Shown here: piece after piece, positions 7,142-15,870 of the stretch
Numbering within the stretch: the first letter of the stretch is position 1
Layout of the letters: each line of letters starts with the position of its first letter
Assembly: GCA_002894665.1 (NCBI GenBank)
Contig: NCRB01000008.1
Coordinates: forward strand, 1 to 64,000
Reading direction: 5' to 3'
From: Salinivenus iranica
GTDB lineage: Bacteria; Bacteroidota; Rhodothermia; Rhodothermales; Salinibacteraceae
Length of the DNA stretch: 64,000 bases
The notes under the pieces: model-generated
The model's input: the letters and a program-made list of their open reading frames with translations, nothing else
Databases searched by the model: none
What the model was told of the DNA's origin: nothing
Position numbers and translations under genes: made by a program

Positions 7142-9502
7142 TTAGTGGGTGGCCAGCTTGCCCTCGGGCGTGTAGTCGTCGTATTTGTAGTCGTATCCGT
7201 AATTGTACCCCCTTCCATTTTTGGACACGTCGTAGCGGTTAAAAATGACCCCCCCGATGGATACGCCCACGGCCGACAGGGTGTCTTTCACCTGCGCCAG
7301 CGCACGGAAGTCGGTCTTGTTGGCGGACGCCACAACCAGCACCGAGTCACACTCCGGGGCCACAACGACGGCGTCGGTCGCCGCCAGGACCGGGGGCGTG
7401 TCGACGATGACCACGTCGAACCGGTCGCAGGCCTGATCGAGCAGCGTTCGCATCCGCTCCGAGTCCAGCAGCTCCGTCGGCGGAACCGACGGCACCCCCG
7501 CGGGCAGGAAGAACAACCCATCGACCACGGTCCCCTGCACGATGTCGTCGGCCCGTCCGTCGACGAGTACGTCGGCAAGACCCGGGGTCCGCTTCACCCC
7601 GAGCAGCTCATGGCCCTTCGGCCGCCGCATGTCCGCGTCGATTAGCAGGACCGAGCGACCGCTCAGGGCCATGGTGATGGCCATGTTTGCGGCCGTGGTG
7701 GTTTTTCCATCGCCCGGTTCCGGGCTCGTCACCATTAGGAGTTGGGGCAGCTCCCGGGAGCCGTTTCCGTTCTGCGAAGCCGCAAACTGCAGGTTGGCCC
7801 GCACGAGGCGGTAGTTCTCCGTGACGGGCGACCACGGGTTGAGCAAGGGCAGGAGCCGGGTGCTCATCATCTTGCCCTCCATTTCCGCGGTCTCCTTGCC
7901 ATTGAAGTGCTTCTTGATCTCGCGATCCATTTTCGGGATCACTCCCAGGAGGCTGTACCCCCGCGCCTGAATGTCGGTCGGCTTGTAGATCTGCCAGTCC
8001 ATCGATTGCCGGACGAACGCGACCCCAACGCCCAGGCCCAGGCCCAGCAGAAGACCGAGAATCACGTTCACCTGCATGTCCGGACTTACCGGAAGCATGG
8101 GGGTCACGGCGGCCCGCATGATGGTCACGTAGCCCAGCTCCGACTCCTCGGCCACGACGGTGCGCTGCAGCTCCATCGCAATGTCCTTGTGGAACTGCTC
8201 GGCCTGAGTCAGCCGGCGGTCGAGTTGCTCGCGCTGAATGGTCTGGCGCGGAATGGAGGCAATGCGGCTCTGGTAGCCCTCAATCCGAGTATTGAGGCCG
8301 CGGATCTGCGCCTTGAGCTGGCCGACTTTCATCTCCTGCTCTTCAATGCGCGCCCGCTGCGTGCCGGCCAGTCCGATGGACGCCATGCCCTCTCCCGCCA
8401 GGTTGTTCGCCTCGGTGACTTCCACGAGCTCTTCCGTCAAGTCGTCTTTCCGGGACTCGAACCCATCCACGCGGCGCTTAATGTCGGCCAGTTCCGACAC
8501 CCGATCCTCATTGCCCCGAAGGCTCGGGTCGTTGATGTAGTACTGCTCCGCGAGGGTCTTCAGATCAGCGATCTGATTTTCGAGGGCCTGGATTTGGGTG
8601 CGGAGACTTTGGGCCCGTTGCTCCTCACGCACCGTACTTCGAAGGTTCGGCTGGATGGTATTGAGCTGCTCCTTCTGGTGCGCAAGGATGCGCTCCTCCT
8701 GCTCAAGCTGAAAGACGAGAGCATCTCGCTGCGTCTGCAGATCGGCGTACTCACGCGCCACATTTTGGCCCGTCTCGCCATCCGTGGCCACTGCATTGTT
8801 GCGGGCGAACTGCTCCCATTCGGCCTCAATGGCCTGGATGTCGTCCTTCCGCTTCTCAAGTTGGTCCGCAAGGAACTCCCGAGCCGCCACGACTCCGGAG
8901 CGCGCCATTTCCTGGCTAAACTGTCGATACTCCTGGGCAAATACGTTGGCCAAAACCGACGCTTCGACCGGATTCTCGCTCTCGGCGGTAATCTCGATCA
9001 GGCCCTTCTCATCGTCCGCCTCGAAGCTCATCATCTCTTGAAGGCGCTCAAGAACGGTGTACGCATCCGCGGGCTCGTTCTCATCCACCGGCGCAAAAAG
9101 GGTGAAGGGATTGCCCTCGGTGGTGTCGGCCATTGTGCGCGCCGTCGCCACCACCCGGCGCGACAGCTCGCCCGAGTTCTCCAAGATGCCAATCTCCGCA
9201 TTGAGCTCGGGGAAGGGGGCATAGCCCGCCAGGGTGGCCTGGGCCGTGGGGTTCGCCTCCACCGACACGACCGACTGGGCCTCGTACACCTTCGGGAGAA
9301 TCCACGTGATGCCCGCCGCGCCGCCCGTAACAAAGAGACAGATGAGCAGAATTAACCACTTGTTGCGGCTAATGGTAGCCCACAGGTCCTCAAGGTCGAG
9401 CGACGAGTCGTCGGCGCCATTGAAAGTCGGGGTGGGGGCGCGGAGGCCGATCGGTTCCGCTTTCAAGCGGGGCCGGTCCAGCGCCCGGGAGTGAGAGTCC
9501 AT
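7142..9502 (-). CDS. Wzc-type polysaccharide co-polymerase and BY-kinase
   Basis: A 786-residue fused chain-length regulator and tyrosine autokinase of the inner membrane. Residues about 35-120 form a Wzz domain with the first membrane helix (WLILLICLFVTGGAAGITWIL). A long periplasmic coiled coil (about 170-450) is followed by a second helix near 480 (VNVILGLLLGLGLGVGVAF). The kinase has Walker A (PEPGDGKTTTAANMA, Lys600), Walker A' (VLLIDADMRRP) and Walker B (VVIVDTPPVLA). The tail carries the autophosphorylation cluster: tyrosines 766, 768, 770, 772, 774 and 777. In this family, cycling of tail phosphorylation controls polymer length and export. It lies between the initiating transferase and the SLBB protein. 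Confidence 0.94.
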   Translation of the reverse strand: MDSHSRALDRPRLKAEPIGLRAPTPTFNGADDSSLDLEDLWATISRNKWLILLICLFVTGGAAGITWILPKVYEAQSVVSVEANPTAQATLAGYAPFPELNAEIGILENSGELSRRVVATARTMADTTEGNPFTLFAPVDENEPADAYTVLERLQEMMSFEADDEKGLIEITAESENPVEASVLANVFAQEYRQFSQEMARSGVVAAREFLADQLEKRKDDIQAIEAEWEQFARNNAVATDGETGQNVAREYADLQTQRDALVFQLEQEERILAHQKEQLNTIQPNLRSTVREEQRAQSLRTQIQALENQIADLKTLAEQYYINDPSLRGNEDRVSELADIKRRVDGFESRKDDLTEELVEVTEANNLAGEGMASIGLAGTQRARIEEQEMKVGQLKAQIRGLNTRIEGYQSRIASIPRQTIQREQLDRRLTQAEQFHKDIAMELQRTVVAEESELGYVTIMRAAVTPMLPVSPDMQVNVILGLLLGLGLGVGVAFVRQSMDWQIYKPTDIQARGYSLLGVIPKMDREIKKHFNGKETAEMEGKMMSTRLLPLLNPWSPVTENYRLVRANLQFAASQNGNGSRELPQLLMVTSPEPGDGKTTTAANMAITMALSGRSVLLIDADMRRPKGHELLGVKRTPGLADVLVDGRADDIVQGTVVDGLFFLPAGVPSVPPTELLDSERMRTLLDQACDRFDVVIVDTPPVLAATDAVVVAPECDSVLVVASANKTDFRALAQVKDTLSAVGVSIGGVIFNRYDVSKNGRGYNYGYDYKYDDYTPEGKLATH

Positions 9503-9545
9503 GAGTGGTCCTACAGAAATCGAGAGGAAGGGGGGATGGGGGCGG

Positions 9546-11021
9546 TCACGCGGCCCCGTCGCCGGTAAAGACGACGGGCACCGTGCGAACCAGGAGATAC
9601 AAATCCAGCCAGGGCGACCAGTTTTGGATGTAGTGCACGTCCAGACTCACGCGATCGGAAAAGCTCAGGTGGTTCCGGCCCGACACCTGCCAGAGCCCCG
9701 TAATTCCCGGTGGGCTCTGGAGAACGGCCTGGGCCAGCCCGTTCATCTTCGACAATTCGGCGGGCATGTACGCGCGCGGCCCCACCAAGCTCATGTCGCC
9801 CAGCAGGACGTTGAACAGCTGCGGCAGCTCGTCGAGGCTGTACCGACGGAGCAGAGCACCTACACGCGTAATTCGGGGATCGTCTTGCAATTTGTGAAAG
9901 CGTTCGTATTCGCGTCGACGCTCGGGGTCATTCTCCAGAATGCTCGTGAGTTGACTGTGCGCGTCGGTGTACATGGTTCGGAACTTCAGTACAGTAAAGA
10001 TTCGCCCGCCTTGGCCCATGCGTTCTTGGCGATACAGGACTGCGCCTGAGGAGTCGAGTCGGATCAGCAGCGCAACCACGGCCATGATGGGGGCCAGCAG
10101 ACCAAGCGCCAGGAGTCCTCCCACGAGGTCACCCAATCGTTTGACGAACCGGGCGCCGTGACGAAGGGACGCGTGGCGCACACCATACCCGAACAGCCCG
10201 TCCCCCGACTGCCCGGTGGTCCAGAGCGCGGGCGCCCCGGCCGGATCGGCCACCACGAAGACGTGGTCGAAAAACTTGCTATACTGCGTCAGCAGCTTGG
10301 CGCGGCCCCGATGCGTGAGTTCGGGCATCGCAATAATGGCATACGGCACCTTGCACTTGCGAGCCAGGCGCGGCGCCAGGTCGTATCCCCCCTGTACGGA
10401 GGGGCCGTTTTCCTGTACGGTGCCCGTATCCGTCAGGAGGGCGATGGGCCGCACGCCGATTTCGGGCCAGCGCTCCAGCGTATCGAGGATGGTCGTCGCG
10501 CTTCCCCCCGACCCCACAACCACCGCCGGAAGTCCCCACCAGGGCGCCCGGGCAAAGAGGATGCGGAACAGGGCCCGGCAGAACGGGAGAACGGCGGCGC
10601 CCACAACCCCCCCTCCCGCCACGACCAGGGCAAGGGCCGCGTGCCCCAGGGCCAAATACACCGTCAGCGCGGCGGTCCCTCCCAGCATGAGCGTGAGCAG
10701 GCCCACCCGCTGCATCTCCAGGGCGGGATGCACAAAGCGGCGCTGGTAGAACCCGAGCAGAGCATACGTCCCCAGCACGCCCCCCAGTACAAGCGGGAGG
10801 GCCTCATAAATGGTCGTTGTAAAGGCCGGGGCCACCCAACTCGCCCACAGGTGGGTCGTCGCCATCACCGAGAGCACCCCTACGACATCCCCAAGCACAA
10901 ACGTCGCGACGGTGGCCCAGGACGATGCCACAACCTGCGCGTCGGTGACGGCCTCCTCAGACCCGGAGCCCTGCGAGGACTCGCGGGCCTCCTGCTGAGG
11001 CTCCTGCACCGGGGAAAACAT
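9546..11021 (-). CDS. WbaP-type undecaprenyl-phosphate sugar phosphotransferase
   Basis: A polyprenol-phosphate sugar-1-phosphate transferase of about 491 residues that starts exopolysaccharide repeat-unit synthesis on the inner membrane. Four membrane helices lie in the first 150 residues, then a Rossmann-like CoA-binding fold ([16 protein letters not shown]). The C-terminal catalytic domain begins with [19 protein letters not shown] and carries [41 protein letters not shown] and [23 protein letters not shown] completes the family pattern. A GTG start 15 bases upstream is in frame; ATG 11021 is preferred. It sits 27 bases after the glycosyltransferase, so the genes are probably co-transcribed. 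Confidence 0.94.
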   Translation of the reverse strand: MFSPVQEPQQEARESSQGSGSEEAVTDAQVVASSWATVATFVLGDVVGVLSVMATTHLWASWVAPAFTTTIYEALPLVLGGVLGTYALLGFYQRRFVHPALEMQRVGLLTLMLGGTAALTVYLALGHAALALVVAGGGVVGAAVLPFCRALFRILFARAPWWGLPAVVVGSGGSATTILDTLERWPEIGVRPIALLTDTGTVQENGPSVQGGYDLAPRLARKCKVPYAIIAMPELTHRGRAKLLTQYSKFFDHVFVVADPAGAPALWTTGQSGDGLFGYGVRHASLRHGARFVKRLGDLVGGLLALGLLAPIMAVVALLIRLDSSGAVLYRQERMGQGGRIFTVLKFRTMYTDAHSQLTSILENDPERRREYERFHKLQDDPRITRVGALLRRYSLDELPQLFNVLLGDMSLVGPRAYMPAELSKMNGLAQAVLQSPPGITGLWQVSGRNHLSFSDRVSLDVHYIQNWSPWLDLYLLVRTVPVVFTGDGAA

Positions 11022-11048
11022 GGAAGAGAAAAACACAAGAGGAGCTCG

Positions 11049-12329
11049 TTAAACGGTGGAAAGCGCTCGGGACGGACAGTCCACGGCTCGAATTTCGTCG
11101 GTCGCATACCCATCGACGAAGTCCGCGTAGGCATGCTGGACGATCTCTTCGAACCGTTTCCGGAAAACGGGGACCGCAAATCGCTCGGCCTGCGCCCGCA
11201 TGTCCGCCGGATCCAATCCCGGCCGGATGTCCTCGAACTCAGTGACGGCGGCCCGGAGGTGATCGACCGTCTGCTCGGCAAAGAACACCCCGGTCGTGCC
11301 CGGCACCACCGTTTCCTGCGCACCGCCACGCCCGTAGGCGATGACGGGAGTGCCGCAGGCCTGGGCCTCGACCGGGACGATCCCGAAGTCTTCCTCCGCC
11401 GCAAACACAAAGGCGCGGGCGTTCTGCATGTAGTAGGTGACGGCATCGTCCGGCTGGTACCCGAGGAGCGTGACATTGGGACCGGCCCTCCGGGCCAACG
11501 TGTCGTACTCGGGCCCCTCGCCGATGACGACGAGTTCTTTCTCCGGCATCTCCGCAAAGGCCTTCACGATCAAACCCACGCGCTTGTAAGGGACCAGGCG
11601 CGACATCGTCAGGTAGTAGTTTTCCTTTTGATCTTCCACAGTGAACCGATCGACATCCACCGGCGGATACAGAACGTGGGCGCGCCGTCGGTACGTCTTC
11701 CAGATGCGACGCGCCACGGTCTGGGAGTTAGCGACAAAGAGATCCACGCGAGAGGCGGCGGTCACGTCGTAGAGGCGTAGGTAGTGAAGCACCAGGCGGG
11801 CCACCGCGCGGCGCAGCCCCCAGGACATCCCCTCCTCCATGTACTCGTGGTAGAGGTCCCAGGCGTACCGCACGGGGCTGTGGACGTAACTGATGTGGAG
11901 CTGGTCGGCCCGCGTCAATACGCCCTTGGCCACCGCGTAGCTCGAGGAGACGACCACGTCGTGATCCGTCAGATCGAACTGCTCGACGGCAAGCGGGGCG
12001 AGGGGCAGGTAGTGCCGGTACAGTCGCCGGGCGAAGGGCAGTCGCTGGATAAACGAGGTCTCAACAGAGTGTCCCTGCAAGAAGGCGCGTTGGTCCTCCG
12101 GGACGAAGTCGATCAGGCTGTAGAGAGCGGAGTCGGGAAACACCCGAATCATCTGCTCCAGCACGCGCTCCGCCCCGGCGTACACCGGAAGCCAGTCGTG
12201 CACAAGCCCGACGCGCTTGGGGCGCAGCGCCGCGGGAGCCCCATCGCCTCCGTTCGTTGCCAGATCGAAGAACGGGGCGGGAGAGAACCGCGGGTGGGAC
12301 GGTCGGCCGCCGGAGCGAGAGTCATTCAT
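11049..12329 (-). CDS. GT4-family glycosyltransferase
   Basis: A 426-residue GT-B fold glycosyltransferase. The N-terminal half contains KRVGLVHDWLPVYAGAERVLEQM (the acceptor-side glycine/AGAE loop). The C-terminal half contains TMSRLVPYKRVGLIVKAFAEM, LVVIGEGPEY, and the nucleotide-sugar motif EEDFGIVPVEAQACGTPVIAYGRGG with its E-x7-E arrangement. It probably adds a sugar to the lipid-linked primer made by the neighbouring WbaP-type enzyme. It is the first gene of the four-gene operon, preceded by a 369-base gap to the response regulator. The first 35 residues are a disordered Ser/Pro-rich extension, but the ATG at 12329 is the only start that leaves a natural spacing. Confidence 0.92.
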   Translation of the reverse strand: MNDSRSGGRPSHPRFSPAPFFDLATNGGDGAPAALRPKRVGLVHDWLPVYAGAERVLEQMIRVFPDSALYSLIDFVPEDQRAFLQGHSVETSFIQRLPFARRLYRHYLPLAPLAVEQFDLTDHDVVVSSSYAVAKGVLTRADQLHISYVHSPVRYAWDLYHEYMEEGMSWGLRRAVARLVLHYLRLYDVTAASRVDLFVANSQTVARRIWKTYRRRAHVLYPPVDVDRFTVEDQKENYYLTMSRLVPYKRVGLIVKAFAEMPEKELVVIGEGPEYDTLARRAGPNVTLLGYQPDDAVTYYMQNARAFVFAAEEDFGIVPVEAQACGTPVIAYGRGGAQETVVPGTTGVFFAEQTVDHLRAAVTEFEDIRPGLDPADMRAQAERFAVPVFRKRFEEIVQHAYADFVDGYATDEIRAVDCPSRALSTV

Positions 12330-12698
12330 CGGATCACAAAAGAGGCGAGGGGAACGGGATACACAGGGTACGACACAACATGCCCCTCACCGGCCTGTGA
12401 GAAGCGCATATGAGACGGGCACTTTGGCCCGCCCCACATAGTCCTTGTCCGTACAGCTCCGCCGCCACATGCGCCAAACCTCCCGTGGAAATCAGCAAGG
12501 AACTGCGTGGGCAAGACACGGCACTTCCTCCCTACTTCCTGGACCCGCTGAGGGCGCTTGGAGAAACGACCGACGCCCACCGAGGCGTCGGATGCGCACG
12601 AGCGAGTCGATGCCCGGTCCGCACCGACCTGCCGACGACAAAACCGACCAGCGGTCCGCTGCTGCCGTTCAGCGCGCGGTCGGGATGGAAATGAGCTC
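12330..12698. other. 369-base non-coding region upstream of the exopolysaccharide operon
   Basis: This stretch lies between the upstream response regulator and the glycosyltransferase, both on the minus strand. It contains the probable terminator of the regulator gene near its right side. The left part, close to 12329, must hold the operon promoter. I see no convincing protein or RNA gene; the open frames crossing it have unlikely composition. Confidence 0.5.
12638..12683 (-). terminator. Probable terminator after the response regulator
   Basis: Read on the minus strand, a 6-bp outer stem (CCGACC/GGTCGG, arms 12678-12683 and 12644-12649) encloses a GC-rich inner palindrome and is followed by TTTTGTCG. 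It begins a few bases beyond the regulator stop codon, where a terminator is expected. The T-tract is short, so efficiency is uncertain. Confidence 0.45.
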
Positions 12699-13469
12699 TC
12701 AGTTGTCGGGGGCGGGATCCGGCTCCCCATTCCCGTTGTTCGGGTCCGAGCCCGGGACAGACGAAGGGTCGCGCTCCCGACCGTAGGCCCACTGCACGGC
12801 GTACTGGAGCAACTCTGCGACGGTCTCAAAGTCCAATTTCTCCTTCGCCCGGCGCCGATAGGTCTCGATTGTTTTTCGACTCAGCTCCAGCTGATCCGCA
12901 ATCTCCCGGACACTGAGCCCTTCGCCGAGCATCTCGAAAACCGTCAATTCCCGGTCCGTCAGTCGCTCTACATCCGAGCCCTCCAGGTAATCTTCCTGGC
13001 GGATCACCTTGCCCAGAATGCGAGACGTAATGCGTTGACTGAGGTAGACCTCGCCCTCGCTTACCGTTTGGATGGCATCCACCACCGTCTGGGGCGGCTC
13101 CACCTTCATCACGTATCCCGAGGCGCCGGCTCGAATGGCTCGTTCGGCGTACACGCTCTCGTCGTGCATCGAAAACACGACGACGCGCACGTCCGGGTGT
13201 TGGCTGCGGATGTCGCGGATGAGGTCGAGGCCGTGTGCATCTTCCAGCGAGATGTCAACCACCACGATGTCCGGCGAGTGATGACTCAGAAAGTACAGCG
13301 CCTTGTCGGCGGTGGCACTCTCCCCCACCACCTGCATGCTGATTTTGCTATTGATGGCCGCGGCGAGGGCCTCACGGATCGCGGGATGATCGTCTACCAG
13401 AAATACTTCGGTGCGACGCTTCAGAGACGACTCGTGGGAGGGGGCCGGAACCGTGTGTTCCTCACTCAT
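12699..13469 (-). CDS. NarL/LuxR-type response regulator (first of a pair)
   Basis: A 256-residue two-component transcription regulator. The receiver domain (about 20-140) has the acidic pocket VFLVDDHPAIREA (D26, D27), the phospho-acceptor D72 in VVVDISLEDAHG and the conserved Lys in GASGYVMK. The DNA-binding domain (about 165-235) is a LuxR helix-turn-helix: LTDRELTVFEMLGEG, then IADQLELSRKTIETYRRRAKEKL. The last 25 residues are a Pro/Asp/Asn-rich tail. No histidine kinase is encoded in the window. It is the nearest regulator to the exopolysaccharide operon on the same strand, so control of that operon is likely but inferred. Confidence 0.93.
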   Translation of the reverse strand: MSEEHTVPAPSHESSLKRRTEVFLVDDHPAIREALAAAINSKISMQVVGESATADKALYFLSHHSPDIVVVDISLEDAHGLDLIRDIRSQHPDVRVVVFSMHDESVYAERAIRAGASGYVMKVEPPQTVVDAIQTVSEGEVYLSQRITSRILGKVIRQEDYLEGSDVERLTDRELTVFEMLGEGLSVREIADQLELSRKTIETYRRRAKEKLDFETVAELLQYAVQWAYGRERDPSSVPGSDPNNGNGEPDPAPDN

Positions 13470-14157
13470 TCTATGGCGGGAGATGGATGTGGCCGCATAT
13501 TGTCCTTCTCCCTGGTTGTCAGGAGGGAAGACACCGGACCGGTGATGATTGAGGGCCGACGTACCTGAGAGAGGCCAGCGCTACACCGTCGGGAGAAACT
13601 GACCTCGGGTCCTCTCCACAGGTCCCAGAAACGCTTCCCCCACGCGGTCAATGCGAGACCGGTCCCCCTTATTGGCATACGGGATTCTCGGAGAACTCGC
13701 CCTAACGGAGTGGAGCACGCTCAATCTGGCTGACACTGCCTCAGTCGTCGGATGGGATATCGTACCTGTACGCAAGGAACGATCCCCCAAGCAAAACAGA
13801 CACAAGCAACGGCGCATGCGCCATCCACCCTCGGCTCAGACCCAACTGCGCCACGCACCAGCACCCATCCCCGACTTCTCCGTACCACTGCCCCAAAGAG
13901 CTGAACCGGCCACCACGCGGACACCGGTTTGGGGACCGCCGATCCGACCCACAGAAATGCGGGCGGGCCGCGCCCGACTGTAACAGTCTGGGGCAACCAA
14001 ACCGCCCCCATCTGGCCGCCGCGAGACCTCCACGGAGGGCGTTCCGACAGTCTCCTCCCCTCCAATACAGACGGCCTCCCGGGCCCGTCTCCTACCCTCC
14101 GAGACGTACGACCGTACGACCGCCCTGAGAGGCCCCCCGCCCCTTCGGTAGATGTAT
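13470..14157. other. 688-base non-coding region between the paired regulators
   Basis: No frame here has a believable protein. Two small signals are visible. A perfect palindrome GACTGT-A-ACAGTC lies at 13976-13988. A tandem CGTACGAC duplication lies at 14105-14120, close to the end of the upstream regulator. The region must hold the promoter for the regulator at 13469. Its length is unusual for this gene-dense window, so long regulatory sequence or a small RNA is possible. Confidence 0.4.
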
Positions 14158-14871
14158 TTATTCCTCGGATGTGTCCGCCGGAGCCTGTCGGGACTTCTGC
14201 TGTGCCCCCTGGCTATACGTCCACTGCACCGCATACTGGAGCAACTCCGATACGGTGTCGAAGCCCAGCTTTTCCTTCGCTCGGCGGCGGTAGGTCTCAA
14301 TGGTTTTTCGGCTTAGGCTCAACCGATCCTGAATTTCCTGTACGCTGTAGCCCTGCCCCAACATCTGAAAAACAGCCATCTCTCGGTCAGTGAGCTCATC
14401 AATCGCAAAGCTCGGCTCCGACGAGTGCCCCTTGGCCACCTTGTTCAAGATGCGCGAGGCCATCCGCCGGCTGAGATAAACCTCCCCGTCGTCCACGCTT
14501 CGAATGGCCTCCACGATGTTCTTGGTCGGCTCACTCTTCATGAGGTACCCAGAGGCGCCCGCCCGGATGGCCCGCTCAGCGTATACGTTTTCGTCGTACA
14601 TCGAAAAGACAACCATCTCAACGTCCGGGTATTGCGACCGCACGTTTTGCACAAGGTCAAGCCCATGCGCATCGTTGAGGGAAATATCGACGATGGCCAC
14701 GTCGGGATTCAACTCCTCAATTTGGTGAAAGGCCTCGTCCGAGGAGTCGGCCTCGCCGCAGATTTCCATGTCAATGGTGTCCTCCACCGTGTCCCGAACG
14801 GCCTCTCGGATCGCGGGGTGGTCGTCGACAAGAAATACGCGGATGTGATCTGTTTGGCGTTCGGAGGACAT
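14158..14871 (-). CDS. NarL/LuxR-type response regulator (second of a pair)
   Basis: A 237-residue regulator closely similar to the one at 12699; well over half the residues match by eye and the segment LSRKTIETYRRRAKEKL is identical. The receiver has D16, D17 and phospho-acceptor D62 (AIVDISLNDAHG), and the Lys in GASGYLMK. The LuxR helix-turn-helix begins at IDELTDREMAVFQML and continues SVQEIQDRLSLSRKTIET. The pair therefore arose by duplication and probably recognises related sites. Start at ATG 14871 was chosen over an upstream TTG because the receiver begins a few residues later. No partner kinase is nearby. Confidence 0.92.
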   Translation of the reverse strand: MSSERQTDHIRVFLVDDHPAIREAVRDTVEDTIDMEICGEADSSDEAFHQIEELNPDVAIVDISLNDAHGLDLVQNVRSQYPDVEMVVFSMYDENVYAERAIRAGASGYLMKSEPTKNIVEAIRSVDDGEVYLSRRMASRILNKVAKGHSSEPSFAIDELTDREMAVFQMLGQGYSVQEIQDRLSLSRKTIETYRRRAKEKLGFDTVSELLQYAVQWTYSQGAQQKSRQAPADTSEE

Positions 14872-14998
14872 ATCAGCAGAAGGGAAGTCGGAGAGAGGAA
14901 CAGGCGGTGTCAATCAACCCTGCACGAGAATGGAAGGCGGCACATTCGTCATAGATCAGTCTGAACCTGCAGACCGGCTAATGAGGGAAGCACCCAGA

Positions 14999-15063
14999 GT
15001 GTAGATGAACCTGCAAGAACAGGATCAACACATCGAAGCACATTTTTTCGGCTCTATCTACAC
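14999..15063. repeat. Spaced inverted repeat upstream of the second regulator
   Basis: GTGTAGAT at 14999-15006 is mirrored by ATCTACAC at 15056-15063. A related sequence pair, TGAACCTGCA, occurs twice nearby (about 14960 and 15006). The region is AT-richer than its surroundings and lies about 130 bases upstream of the regulator start. It may be an operator or promoter area; evidence is positional only. Confidence 0.3.
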
Positions 15064-15128
15064 TTTTTTTTCACACAACCGGGCATATGTCTGATAGATG
15101 CCGCTGGACGTCTCCGGTTCCCCCAAAC

Positions 15129-15167
15129 AAAAAACGCGAGGCAGACCCTGACGGATCTGCCCCGCGT
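15129..15167 (-). terminator. Strong intrinsic terminator after tRNA-Gly
   Basis: On the minus strand a 15-bp stem (arms 15053 downstream equivalents aside, 15153-15167 and 15134-15148) closes a 4-base loop. It is fully paired when two G-U wobbles are allowed, and is followed by six T residues (15129-15134). It lies five bases past the 3' end of the tRNA, as expected for a tRNA transcription unit end. Confidence 0.88.
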
Positions 15168-15172
15168 TGCGG

Positions 15173-15244
15173 AGCGGGCGATGGGATTCGAACCCACGAC
15201 CTTCTGCATGGCAAGCAGATGCTCTGCCACTGAGCTACGCCCGC
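15173..15244 (-). tRNA. tRNA-Gly, anticodon GCC
   Basis: A complete 72-base cloverleaf reads on the minus strand. The acceptor arms are GCGGGCG and CGCCCGC with discriminator U. The D-arm is GCUC/GAGC. The anticodon stem UCUGC/GCAGA holds loop UUGCCAU, giving anticodon GCC. The T-arm contains GUUCGAAUC. The 3' CCA is not encoded (the next bases are CCG), so it must be added by nucleotidyltransferase. It follows the acetyltransferase gene on the same strand and is closed by a strong terminator. Confidence 0.97.
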
Positions 15245-15300
15245 AGTGTCGTGTGCCAGTAAGTCGGTAGTTGAGACAGGAGCCAGGATGAACCGTTCCG

Positions 15301-15825
15301 TCAGAATCCGATTTTTTTCGTTCCTTCGTCGTCTCCTTCCGCCTCAGGCGCCCCGGGGCAATCCATGGTCAGCGTAATCGTCATCGGCCGGGCCTCCTGC
15401 GCCGCCCAGAAGTCCCGGGCGGGGGTGTTGGCCGCCAGCACAGACAGGCGGATGCGGCGCGCGCCCAGTTCATCGGCCCAGTCCCGCACCGCAGACACGA
15501 GGCGCGTGCCCACCCCCTTCCGGCGCTCGTCGGGGACCACGTAGAGTTCGTCCAAGAACACCTCGTCCTCTTCTTTATAGATCGGGGGCGCTCCCCATCG
15601 GCGGGCCGACACGAAGCCCACGATGGCGTCCGCGTCCGCCACAAAAATGCGCCGGGTTTCGTCCTCGAGCCACATCGGAAAGTCATTGCTCCACCGCTCC
15701 CGGGCATCCTCCGCCACCCCCATCCGCTCCTCAAGTGCCGCCTGCTCGTCCAGCAGCGTCGCCCAGAGGGTCCCAATCGCCTCCTGGTCGTCTTCAGTCG
15801 CGCGGCGGATGGTTTGTTCAGGCAT
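15301..15825 (-). CDS. GNAT-family N-acetyltransferase
   Basis: A 174-residue acetyl-CoA-dependent acetyltransferase. The fold is visible from IRRATEDDQEAIGTLWATLLDEQ, through the strand IFVADADAIVGFVSARR, to the conserved motif A: VFLDELYVVPDERRKGVGTRLVSAVRDWA, where RRKGVG is the pyrophosphate-binding loop. A C-terminal strand (RIRLSVLAANTPARDFW) completes the domain, and an acidic tail follows. The substrate is not predictable. It lies 45 bases after asd on the same strand and before tRNA-Gly; co-transcription is possible. Confidence 0.88.
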   Translation of the reverse strand: MPEQTIRRATEDDQEAIGTLWATLLDEQAALEERMGVAEDARERWSNDFPMWLEDETRRIFVADADAIVGFVSARRWGAPPIYKEEDEVFLDELYVVPDERRKGVGTRLVSAVRDWADELGARRIRLSVLAANTPARDFWAAQEARPMTITLTMDCPGAPEAEGDDEGTKKIGF

Positions 15826-15870
15826 GGGGGAAGAGGGTCAGAATTTAGGAAACACGCGAACCGTCCGGGG

